Of a DNA stretch of 64,000 bases, positions 7,064-14,679 are shown one piece after another. This DNA is from Bradyrhizobium sp. CB3481 (GTDB lineage Bacteria > Pseudomonadota > Alphaproteobacteria > Rhizobiales > Xanthobacteraceae), in assembly GCF_029714305.1 (NCBI RefSeq), contig NZ_CP121647.1, forward strand, positions 2,376,501 to 2,440,500, read 5' to 3'. The position numbers and the translations under genes are program-made. The notes beneath the pieces are model-generated. The model made no database searches. It was not told where the DNA came from and saw only the letters and a list, made by a program, of their open reading frames with translations. Positions within the stretch are counted from its first letter, which is position 1; every line of letters begins with the position of its first letter.

Positions 7064-9201
7064 CAAGTCAATTCCATCGCCGCGATGATCCTGTCCCGTG
7101 TGATCGGCAAATTGCGGACGCGCACACCGAGCGCGTCGAACACCGCATTGGCAATGGCCGCCGTAACCGGGCCATGGGCGGCCTCACCGGCGCCGACCGG
7201 ATCCATATCGGGCCGCTGGATCAATTCGACATCGACATCAGGCACTTCGCTGAAGCGCAGAATCGGATATTCCGTCCAGTTTGTGCTGGTGATGCGCTGC
7301 CGGTCGAAGCGGACGCGTTCCTTCAGCACCCAGCTCGTCGCCTGAATGGCGCCGCCTTCGATCTGGTTGATGACCCCGTCTGGGTTGATCGCTTCGCCGA
7401 CGTCGACGGCCAGCGTCAGTTTCCTGACGCTGATGTCCTCCGCGCCCTCGATCTCGGCGATAACAGCGCAATAGGCGCCGGTGTTCTTGTAGCGTCCGAA
7501 GCCGACGCCGTACCCAATCCCGGGCCTTTTTTCGGGCTTCCACCCGGCGCGCGCAGCGGCGGCACGGATGACATCCTTGGCCCGCTCGTCCCGCAAGTGG
7601 CGCAGCCGGAACGCGACCGGATCCTCGCCGCGCTCGGCCGCGATTTCATCGAGCATGGATTCAATGGCGAACACATTGCCCTGTCCGCCCAGCGTCCGCA
7701 GCGCGGAGGTGCGAACCGGCATTGTCGTCAGACGATGGCTTTCGATATGCCAGGATGGAAAATCATAGAGCGGGATCGCGTTACGATCGCCGCCTCCGCC
7801 ATTGGCCTGCGGCGGATTGGTCGAAATCATCCGGGGAAACGGGTTCTCCAACTCGAACGCGGCGAGTAGGGCGGGCTGTGCCGCGCGCCCCGGCCGCGCC
7901 GCATGGCCGTTGCTCCAGATCGAATGCCGCCAGCCGATGATCTCACCCTGCGCGTCGAGATCGGCCTCGACCTCGATCGCCATCGCCGCGCCAAACGGCG
8001 CATCCGACATTTCGCCCTGCCGCGACCATTGCGCCCGCACGGGCCGGCCGCCGGCGCCTTTGGCGAGCAGCACGGCATCGAGCGCAACGTCGTCGGCGGC
8101 ATTGTGTCCGTAGCAGCCCGCGCCTTCCATATGCTCGACGGTGATGTTTTCGACGGGAAGCTTGAGAACGATCGCAAGGTCAGCGCGCAGCAGATAGACG
8201 CCCTGGCTGTGGGTCCAGACATGGACGCGGTCGCCGGTCCATTGTGCAATCGCACAGGACGGCGCGATCGATGCATGCGCAATATAGGGACGGGTATATT
8301 GTCGCCGGATGGTCCGTGTCGCCGCGCCGGGCGATGCGGCGGCCTTCGTGGCGATGATTGTGGATTCGCACGGCTGCGCTTTGAGGAAATTGGCGAGATC
8401 GTTTTCGTCCGGCAGCGGCTCGCCCTCGGACCACGTCGTGCCCTTGCGCAGTGCAGCGAGTGCTGCCTCCGCATCATGCTCGGTTTCGGCAACCACCCCC
8501 GCAAAACTACCGTCGCGTACGACCGCGACCAAGCCGTCCGCCGAACGCGCACCATCCTCGTTCAACCCGACTAATTTCGCGCGCGCGTTCTCCGGGCGCA
8601 GCACGCGGCCATGCAGCATTTCCGCTAATGCCTGGTCATGGATGAAGCGCGGCCGTGCAAATACCTTGTCCGGAATGTCGATGCGCGGAATGGAACTGCC
8701 CGCTACCGTCCGGCGCGCGGCGACCTTCGGCTTGACGCCCGGCGTCGCGTCGCGGTCGAGCGAGACCTCCCCGGCAAGCTCCCAGTAGCTCGTCGTGACG
8801 TTGCCCGGTCCTGAAATGGTGCCGTCCTCGATGTCGAGCGCATCGATATCGACTCCAAGCCGTTCCGCGGCCTGCTGCAGGAAGATCTGGCGGGCTTCGG
8901 CGCAGGCATGACGCAGCGCGCGGCCGGATTGCTGGATGGAAAGGCTGCCCGACGTGACACCCTCGTTGGGGCTGGCGGCGGTTGACGCGCGGACCATCTG
9001 CACGCGAGACGGAGCGACATCGAGCTCTTCCGCGGCGATCTGCGCCAGGGCCGTCACGATGCCTTGTCCGATCTCGACCTTTCCGGGCGAGATCGCTACT
9101 TGTCCATCGCTCGAGAATTTAAGCCACGCCGAAAGTCGCGGATTCGCTGCGAGGCTTACCGGCAGGGCAGGCGGAGAGCGAGCTGGCGCCTGCTGGCTCA
9201 T
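7063..9201 (-). CDS. Mo-hydroxylase large subunit (isoquinoline oxidoreductase/xanthine dehydrogenase family)
   Basis: A 712-residue molybdopterin-binding subunit. The short two-subunit form resembles the IorB type: SLSIQQSGRALRHACAEA, VHVWTHSQGVYLLR, GGQGNVFAIESMLDEIA and the C-terminal VGAGEAAHGPVTAAIANAV, where the Glu near residue 673 is the expected catalytic base. The ATG at 9201 overlaps the small-subunit stop in an ATGA, which fixes the start; the longer in-frame extension is a shadow. It hydroxylates a carbon next to a ring nitrogen or an aldehyde using water. No FAD subunit is encoded beside it, so electrons may leave through the Fe-S subunit to another acceptor. Confidence 0.9.
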   Translation of the reverse strand: MSQQAPARSPPALPVSLAANPRLSAWLKFSSDGQVAISPGKVEIGQGIVTALAQIAAEELDVAPSRVQMVRASTAASPNEGVTSGSLSIQQSGRALRHACAEARQIFLQQAAERLGVDIDALDIEDGTISGPGNVTTSYWELAGEVSLDRDATPGVKPKVAARRTVAGSSIPRIDIPDKVFARPRFIHDQALAEMLHGRVLRPENARAKLVGLNEDGARSADGLVAVVRDGSFAGVVAETEHDAEAALAALRKGTTWSEGEPLPDENDLANFLKAQPCESTIIATKAAASPGAATRTIRRQYTRPYIAHASIAPSCAIAQWTGDRVHVWTHSQGVYLLRADLAIVLKLPVENITVEHMEGAGCYGHNAADDVALDAVLLAKGAGGRPVRAQWSRQGEMSDAPFGAAMAIEVEADLDAQGEIIGWRHSIWSNGHAARPGRAAQPALLAAFELENPFPRMISTNPPQANGGGGDRNAIPLYDFPSWHIESHRLTTMPVRTSALRTLGGQGNVFAIESMLDEIAAERGEDPVAFRLRHLRDERAKDVIRAAAARAGWKPEKRPGIGYGVGFGRYKNTGAYCAVIAEIEGAEDISVRKLTLAVDVGEAINPDGVINQIEGGAIQATSWVLKERVRFDRQRITSTNWTEYPILRFSEVPDVDVELIQRPDMDPVGAGEAAHGPVTAAIANAVFDALGVRVRNLPITRDRIIAAMELT

Positions 9202-9671
9202 GGTGCCGCCGCCATTTCTTGCGCGGCGCGGAGCACCGCCCGCACCATGCGGTTGTGCGAGCCGCAACGGCAGAGGTTGCGGTCGAGCGCTTCCTTCACT
9301 TCGCGGCTCGTCGGTGACGGGTTTCGCTTCAACAGCGCCGCGGCGCTCATCAGGATGCCGGAGACGCAATAGCCGCATTGCAAGGCCTGCTCGGCGATGA
9401 AGGCACGCTGCAGCGGGTGCGGCCGCTCGCTCGTTCCCAGCCCTTCGATGGTGGTGACATCCTTGTCCGCCACCGACCATAACGGCGTATCGCAGGCGGA
9501 GACCGCGCGATCGCCGACGATCACATTGCAGGCGCCGCACTCGCCGGCACCGCAGCCGAAATGCGGTCCGGTCATGCCGAGCTGCCCTCGCAGAATATCC
9601 AGCAATGAGCGGTCGGGATCGGCGTCAATTTCCAGCTCGACGCCGTTGAGGCGAATTCGAACGCTTGGCAT
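9198..9671 (-). CDS. Mo-hydroxylase 2Fe-2S small subunit
   Basis: A 157-residue iron-sulfur subunit with both family clusters. The plant-ferredoxin-type site uses Cys40, Cys45, Cys48 and Cys60 (CGAGECGAC...C), and the C-terminal helical site uses CGYC and CRCGSH. There is no signal peptide. It carries electrons from the molybdenum site in the large subunit, to which it is coupled by a 4-base ATGA overlap. It sits 27 bases downstream of a Bug-type binding-protein gene, suggesting uptake and oxidation of the same compound. Confidence 0.95.
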   Translation of the reverse strand: MPSVRIRLNGVELEIDADPDRSLLDILRGQLGMTGPHFGCGAGECGACNVIVGDRAVSACDTPLWSVADKDVTTIEGLGTSERPHPLQRAFIAEQALQCGYCVSGILMSAAALLKRNPSPTSREVKEALDRNLCRCGSHNRMVRAVLRAAQEMAAAP

Positions 9672-9698
9672 CGCGGGCAGGCCTTCTCTTGCGGCTTC

Positions 9699-10661
9699 TT
9701 ATTGCGGCGGCTTGTCGAACTTCTTGACTACCTCCGCCCACTTCACGATGTCGTCGCGGAGGAATTTGTCGAATTCGGCTGCGCTCATTGACATAGGCAC
9801 GACGCCCTGCTGGGACCATAGTTTTATGATGTCAGGCCGTTTCACGATGTCGTTCACGGCCGCGTTGAGTTTGTCGATGATTGGCTTTGGCGTGCCCGCG
9901 GGCGCCATCAAGCCGAGCCAGATGGTGGCCTCATAACCGGGAACGCCGGCCTCGATCACGGTCGGAGCATTGGGAAGCACGGTCGAACGGATCTTGCCCG
10001 TCGTCGCCAGCGCGCGCACCTGATTTTCAGCGATGTTAGGTGCCATTGCCGGAAGCGCGTCGATCATCATCTGAACCTGGCCGCCGATCACGCCACTGCG
10101 TGCCTCGCCGCTGTTGCGATAGGGCACATGCAGCACATCGACGCCGGCCATGGCTTTGAACAGCTCGCCCGCCATGTGATACGGCGTGCCCTGGCCCGAC
10201 GAGGCGTAGTTCAATTTCCCCGGCTGCGATTTGGCAAGCGCAACGAATTCCTGCAGGGTCTTGGCCTGCACGGAAGGATGAACCACGATGACGAGGTCGG
10301 AGTAGTTCACCGGCGCGATCGGCGCGAGGTCGCGCATCAGTTCATATTTGCGCTGCGGGACCAGCGATTCATTCGCGGTCTGCGTGTTCGACATCATCAG
10401 CAGCGTATAGCCGTCGGGCGGCGACTTCACCGCCTCCTGCGTGCCGATCACGCCGCCGGCGCCGGTGCGGTTTTCGACCACGAACGGTTGGCCGAAGCTT
10501 TCCTGCAGAATGCTGCCGATCTGGCGAGCGGTGACGTCGGCCGGTCCCCCGGCGCCGAACGGAACGATCACCTTCACGGGACGCGACGGGTAATCCTGCG
10601 CGAGGCACGGCGTCACAAACAGCGCCAGCACGAGCGCAAGCCTCAGGCCCCTCATTTCCAT
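9699..10661 (-). CDS. Bug/TctC-family tripartite tricarboxylate transporter binding protein
   Basis: A 320-residue periplasmic receptor with a cleavable signal (LRLALVLALFVTPCLAQ). The Bug landmarks are present: YPSRPVKVIVPFGAGGPADV, VVENRTGAGGVIGTQEAVKS, DGYTLLMMSN and LNYASSGQGTPYHMAGELF. No TctA/TctB permease is adjacent, the usual situation for Bug proteins, so it either shares a permease or acts as a sensor. It heads the unit leading into the Mo-hydroxylase genes, so its ligand may be that enzyme's substrate (inference). Confidence 0.9.
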   Translation of the reverse strand: MEMRGLRLALVLALFVTPCLAQDYPSRPVKVIVPFGAGGPADVTARQIGSILQESFGQPFVVENRTGAGGVIGTQEAVKSPPDGYTLLMMSNTQTANESLVPQRKYELMRDLAPIAPVNYSDLVIVVHPSVQAKTLQEFVALAKSQPGKLNYASSGQGTPYHMAGELFKAMAGVDVLHVPYRNSGEARSGVIGGQVQMMIDALPAMAPNIAENQVRALATTGKIRSTVLPNAPTVIEAGVPGYEATIWLGLMAPAGTPKPIIDKLNAAVNDIVKRPDIIKLWSQQGVVPMSMSAAEFDKFLRDDIVKWAEVVKKFDKPPQ

Positions 10662-10723
10662 CTCCCTGTCCTGGTCTGTCTGCCAGTTTAGGGATCAAGT
10701 CTAGCCGCTAAGCGGGGGCCCTT

Positions 10724-10745
10724 AAAGCCCGCAAACCGTGCGGGC
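10724..10745 (-). terminator. Probable terminator after the DUF2158 gene
   Basis: On the minus strand GCCCGC (10745-10740) and GCGGGC (10732-10727) form a perfect 6-bp stem with a 7-base loop, followed by TTTAAG. It sits 37 bases behind the DUF2158 gene and before the Bug gene. The U-run is short, so termination may be partial. Confidence 0.55.
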
Positions 10746-10781
10746 CATGCGGCGGCGCCTATACCAAGGACGGATATCCGG

Positions 10782-11162
10782 TCAGTGCGTGTGTTTCGGA
10801 AGTTCAGCGCTTGCCGCGCCCTTGTGCCGCTTCGGTGCTGCCTTCGTCGGCTCGACCTGCTCGGGACGATCGGGCGGCGTGTTCATCGCGCCAGCCATGC
10901 TATCCAGCGCGACCGCGTATTCCTCTGCTGTCGCCGGAGAAGCCTCGCCTGACGGGCCTGCCGGAGGCACTTCGTGCGGATTGGCCAGCTCGAGAGCTCC
11001 AGGCTCGAAGCGGAAGCGCTCGAGCTTTTGCCCGACGAACCACGCGCAGACCACGCCGGTGACCTTGCCGTCGTCAAAGATGCTTGTGTTGACGGCATCG
11101 ACCGTCATGGTCGGTCCGCCGGATTTGAGCACCACAAGGTCGCCTGACTTGAAAACGGTCAT
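10782..11162 (-). CDS. YodC-family (DUF2158) protein with long tail
   Basis: A 126-residue protein. The first 60 or so residues are the DUF2158/YodC small beta domain (FKSGDLVVLKSGGPTMTVD, then VVCAWFVGQKLERFRF). A tail of about 65 residues is rich in Pro, Ala and Lys and looks disordered; the family is usually only 60-80 residues, so the tail is unusual. The start at 11162 matches the conserved MTVFKSGD beginning and has AGGGA upstream. The function of the family is not known. It appears to be a single-gene unit closed by the hairpin at 10724-10745. Confidence 0.82.
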   Translation of the reverse strand: MTVFKSGDLVVLKSGGPTMTVDAVNTSIFDDGKVTGVVCAWFVGQKLERFRFEPGALELANPHEVPPAGPSGEASPATAEEYAVALDSMAGAMNTPPDRPEQVEPTKAAPKRHKGAASAELPKHTH

Positions 11163-11325
11163 GGCCGGATTCCCTGGAAACTCGGGCGAATCAGACGCGG
11201 TTGCAGTGCAACGATAGCAAATCGCCATTCTGGTTTCATCCCTTGGTAGAAGCCATCGCCCGGCGCACCGCGCTCGGCGGTCGGCGCGCTGTCCGCCATG
11301 ACCTGCCAGCCATGGACAGCCGCCG

Positions 11326-11344
11326 ATCCATGGGAATAATGGAT
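11326..11344. promoter_or_regulatory. Small inverted repeat upstream of the ABC binding-protein gene
   Basis: ATCCAT (11326-11331) and ATGGAT (11339-11344) form an inverted repeat with a 7-base spacer, 46 bases before the ATG at 11391. It could be an operator, but the arms are only 6 bases and it could occur by chance. Confidence 0.25.
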
Positions 11345-11390
11345 GGGCGTATGGGGTACTCAACTTCGCCAACAGCGCGGGGAACGACAA

Positions 11391-12458
11391 ATGAAACACC
11401 CAGGGATTTCGCGCCGCCATGTACTGGCAGGCGCCGGCGCCGTTTTCGCAGGCGCAGCATTCTCCACCCGCGTGATGGCGGCTGCGCCGCCGCCGGAAGC
11501 GGTGACACCGGCGCTGATCGAGGCGGCGAAGAAGGAAGGCAAGGTCATCTACTACACCTCGACCGATCTGCCGGTCGCGGAGAAGCTGGCGAAAGCCTTC
11601 GAGGCGAAATATCCGGGCATCGCGGTGCGGGTCGAGCGCACCGGTGCGGAGCGCGTGTTCCAGCGCATCGGCCAGGAATATTCCAGCAACATCCACGCCG
11701 TCGACGTGGTCAACTCGTCGGACGCGGCGCATTTCATCGTCTGGAAGCGCGAGGGCATCCTGGCGCCCTTTGTGCCGGAGGAGGTCGCAAAATACTATCC
11801 GGCCGAGCACAAGGATCCTGACGGCCAGTTTGCGAGCTTTCGCGTCTGGCTCAGCATCATCGCTTACAACACCAACCTCGTGAAGGCCGAAGACGCGCCG
11901 AAGAGCTTTGCCGATCTGCTCGATCCCAAATGGAAGGGCAAGATCGTCAAGGCGCATCCGGGTTACAGCGGCACCATCATGACCGCGACCTACCAGATGC
12001 AGCGCGATCTCGGCTGGAGCTATTTTGAAAAGCTCGCCAAGCAGAACATCATGCAGGTGCAGTCATCCGCCGATCCGCCGAAGAAGCTCGATCTCGGCGA
12101 GAGGGCGGTGATGGCCGACGGCAACGAATACAACATCTTCCAGATGAAGGAGGCCGGCCGTCCGGTCGAGCCGGTTTATGCCACGGAGGGCTCGCCGCTG
12201 ATCATCGGGCCCAACGGCATTTTCAAGGATGCCCCCAATCCGAACGCGGCAAGGCTGTTTCAGTCGTTCAGTCTGAGCCGGGAGGCCCAGCAACTCATCA
12301 TCGACGTCGGCGGCCTCCGCTCGGTCCATTCTCAAACCGTCGAGAAGGCAGGGCGCACACCACTCAAGGACATCAAGACTATGAAGGACGACGCGGCGGC
12401 GGTTGAGAAGGAGAGCGAGGCCATCAAGGCGCGCTACACGAAGATCTTCCGCGTTTGA
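11391..12458 (+). CDS. ABC transporter extracellular solute-binding protein (Fe3+/family 1 type)
   Basis: A 355-residue binding protein with a twin-arginine signal (RRHVLAGAGAVFAGAAF) cleaved near STRVMAAA. The body follows family-1/iron-type receptors: EGKVIYYTSTDLPVAEKLAKAFE, YPGIAVRVERTGAERVFQRI and a late LIIGPNGIFKDAPNPNAARL. The ATG at 11391 gives the complete Tat signal; the 16-residue upstream extension lacks support. No permease or ATPase gene is adjacent. It runs straight into the MmgE/PrpD gene, so it may supply that pathway with an organic substrate rather than iron. Confidence 0.88.
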   Translation: MKHPGISRRHVLAGAGAVFAGAAFSTRVMAAAPPPEAVTPALIEAAKKEGKVIYYTSTDLPVAEKLAKAFEAKYPGIAVRVERTGAERVFQRIGQEYSSNIHAVDVVNSSDAAHFIVWKREGILAPFVPEEVAKYYPAEHKDPDGQFASFRVWLSIIAYNTNLVKAEDAPKSFADLLDPKWKGKIVKAHPGYSGTIMTATYQMQRDLGWSYFEKLAKQNIMQVQSSADPPKKLDLGERAVMADGNEYNIFQMKEAGRPVEPVYATEGSPLIIGPNGIFKDAPNPNAARLFQSFSLSREAQQLIIDVGGLRSVHSQTVEKAGRTPLKDIKTMKDDAAAVEKESEAIKARYTKIFRV

Positions 12459-12463
12459 CCGGC

Positions 12464-13837
12464 ATGGCTTCTGGATTGCCCAGAATTTCGGTCGCCGAGA
12501 CGCTGGCCGAAAGGATCGCCGCGCTCCACTCCGGCGCCTTGCCGGCGCCGACCGTGCGGAAGTGCGAGGACCTCTTGATCGACGTGGTCGGCCTCTGCGT
12601 CACCGCGCGCAACGAGGATTACGTCAAAAGCGCGCTAACCGGCTGTGATGACGATGGTCCATGCACGGCGATCGGGCATCAGCGCATGCTGAATGCCGCG
12701 GGAGCCGCTTTCGTCAACGGCACGGCCGCGCATGGCGAGGATTTCGACGACACCTTTGAAGGCGGCCCGGTGCATGCTGGGGCCGTGGTTGTACCGGCGG
12801 TGCTCGCCGCCTGCGAGCGGCACAATCCGGATGGTCGCATGGCGCTGATCGGGATCGCTGTCGGCACCGAAGTGCTGTGTCGTTTGAGTCTCGTGGTGCC
12901 GAAAGCCGTTCACAAGGCAGGATTCCATCCGACGGCGATTTTCGGCGCAATGGGGGCAGCCGCTGGTGTCGGTGCGGCCCTTGGCCTCCATGCTCGGCAG
13001 ATCGTCGATGCGCTCGGCATCGCCGGCAGCATGGCCGGCGGCATCATCGAATATCTTGCCGAGGGCGCGTGGACCAAACGGCTGCATGCCGGATGGGCGG
13101 CCCAATCGGGGATCCGCGCGGCGCTATTGGCACGGGCAGGGTTCGTTGGACCACGCACGGTGTTCGAAGGGGGGCACGGCCTGTTCCATGGCTTCGCGCA
13201 CACCACGAAAGGCGACTACGACGCGCTGACCGACGATTTCGGCACGCGTTGGGTGACCGATACGCTGGCTTTCAAGCCCTATCCATGCGGGACCATGGCG
13301 CAGCCCTACATCGATTGTGCGCGTCGGCTGGCCGCGCGCGGCATCAAGCCGGAGGATGTCGTCGAGATCGTCTGCGAGGTCGCGGAGGGGACCGTGCACC
13401 GCCTCTGGGAGCCGCTTGCCGACAAGCAGCGCCCGCCCAACGGCTATGCCGCCAAGTTCGCCGTGCCTTACCTGTTGGCCGCCGGATTCGTGCATGGCGG
13501 CGTCGGGCTCGGTGCGTTCACGGAAAGTGCTGTCAGTGATGAACGCGTGCTCGCGCTCGCCGCCAAGGTCAAATTCGTGATCGATCCGGACAATCCTTAT
13601 CCCAACAATTACACCGGCCACATCCGCGCCAGCCTCCGGGATGGCAGCGTGGTCGAGGAGCGGCAGCCCTATCTGCGGGGCGGCGCGCAGGAGCCGCTGA
13701 CCCGGCAGGACGTGATCGACAAGTTCAGGCTCAACGCAGCACATGGCGGCTGGAATGCCGGGCAGAGCGATACGGCGCTGCAACTGCTGGCCGGTCTATA
13801 TGATGGACGCATCGATCTAACCTCATTGCGTGGATAG
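12464..13837 (+). CDS. MmgE/PrpD-family protein
   Basis: A 457-residue cytoplasmic enzyme of the MmgE/PrpD family (2-methylcitrate dehydratase, cis-aconitate decarboxylase and relatives). Visible features are NGTAAHGEDFDDTF near residue 90, KAGFHPTAIFGAMGAAAG, the KRLHAGWAAQSGIRAALLA helix and FKPYPCGTMAQPYIDCA. Length is normal. The ATG at 12464 is used; a TTG at 12455 overlapping the previous stop is possible. No methylcitrate-cycle genes are nearby, so the substrate is more likely another hydroxy- or tricarboxylic acid. It is followed 6 bases later by an SDR gene. Confidence 0.88.
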   Translation: MASGLPRISVAETLAERIAALHSGALPAPTVRKCEDLLIDVVGLCVTARNEDYVKSALTGCDDDGPCTAIGHQRMLNAAGAAFVNGTAAHGEDFDDTFEGGPVHAGAVVVPAVLAACERHNPDGRMALIGIAVGTEVLCRLSLVVPKAVHKAGFHPTAIFGAMGAAAGVGAALGLHARQIVDALGIAGSMAGGIIEYLAEGAWTKRLHAGWAAQSGIRAALLARAGFVGPRTVFEGGHGLFHGFAHTTKGDYDALTDDFGTRWVTDTLAFKPYPCGTMAQPYIDCARRLAARGIKPEDVVEIVCEVAEGTVHRLWEPLADKQRPPNGYAAKFAVPYLLAAGFVHGGVGLGAFTESAVSDERVLALAAKVKFVIDPDNPYPNNYTGHIRASLRDGSVVEERQPYLRGGAQEPLTRQDVIDKFRLNAAHGGWNAGQSDTALQLLAGLYDGRIDLTSLRG

Positions 13838-13843
13838 CGCCTC

Positions 13844-14596
13844 ATGATGAAAGAACTCTCAGGTAAAGTTGCCATCGTCACCGGCGCGGGCCGCAATATC
13901 GGCCGCGCGATCGCACTGACGCTGGCGGAAGGCGGTGCTTCCGTAGTGGTGAACGCGCGCAGCAACCGCACTGAAGCGGAAGCCGTCGCCCACGAGATCG
14001 AGGCCGCAGGCGGCGAGGCGCTGGTTCATATCGGCGACGTGGCCGACGTCGCAGCTGTGCAGGCAATGGCCGATGCTGCGGCAAAACAATTCGGTGGCAT
14101 CGACATCCTTATCAACAACGCTGCGCTGCGGCGCGAAAAGCCATTCGCTGAGATGGATTATGCGGCATGGCGCGAAATCCTCGACGTGACGCTCGATGGA
14201 ACGTTCCACTGCGTCAAGGCCTGCCTGCCGGCCCTGCGCAAGGCGGGCGGCGGGACCATCGTCAACATTGGTGGCCTCAGCGCGCATACGGGAGCGAAGA
14301 ATCGCGCGCATGTCGTGACGGCGAAGGCCGGCATCATCGGCTTCACCCGCGCGCTGGCGCACGACCTGGCCGACGACGGCATTACCGTGAATTGCGTGGT
14401 TCCCGGCCTGATCGGCACACCGCGGCCGAACGACAAGCCCGAGCCGGCGCATCATCTCACTCATCAAACCATCACTGGCAATCGAGGCCTGCCGGAAGAT
14501 GTTGCTGCAACTGTACGTTTCCTTTGCGGCCCCGGCGCGCGCTACATCAATGGCCAGGCGATCCACGCCAATGGTGGCGCCTATCTGGGCGCCTGA
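13844..14596 (+). CDS. Atypical SDR-family protein lacking the catalytic Tyr
   Basis: A 250-residue classical-length SDR. The cofactor part is intact: TGAGRNIGRAIA (Gly motif), GDVADVAAV and NNAALRREKP. The active site is not: at the usual YxxxK position the sequence reads HVVTAK, so Lys161 is kept but the Tyr position is Val157, and the Ser of the NIS motif is Gly (NIGG). The frame is clean on both sides, so this is not a sequencing slip. It may use another residue such as His156, or serve a non-redox role. It is coupled to MmgE/PrpD upstream. Confidence 0.88.
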   Translation: MMKELSGKVAIVTGAGRNIGRAIALTLAEGGASVVVNARSNRTEAEAVAHEIEAAGGEALVHIGDVADVAAVQAMADAAAKQFGGIDILINNAALRREKPFAEMDYAAWREILDVTLDGTFHCVKACLPALRKAGGGTIVNIGGLSAHTGAKNRAHVVTAKAGIIGFTRALAHDLADDGITVNCVVPGLIGTPRPNDKPEPAHHLTHQTITGNRGLPEDVAATVRFLCGPGARYINGQAIHANGGAYLGA

Positions 14597-14679
14597 TGCA
14601 TGGCTAGAGGCCGTTTTTGCAGGTGCACGGCCGGACAAAGGCTCTCGGCGGCCGCCGCGTTTGATGTTACCTAAAACGC

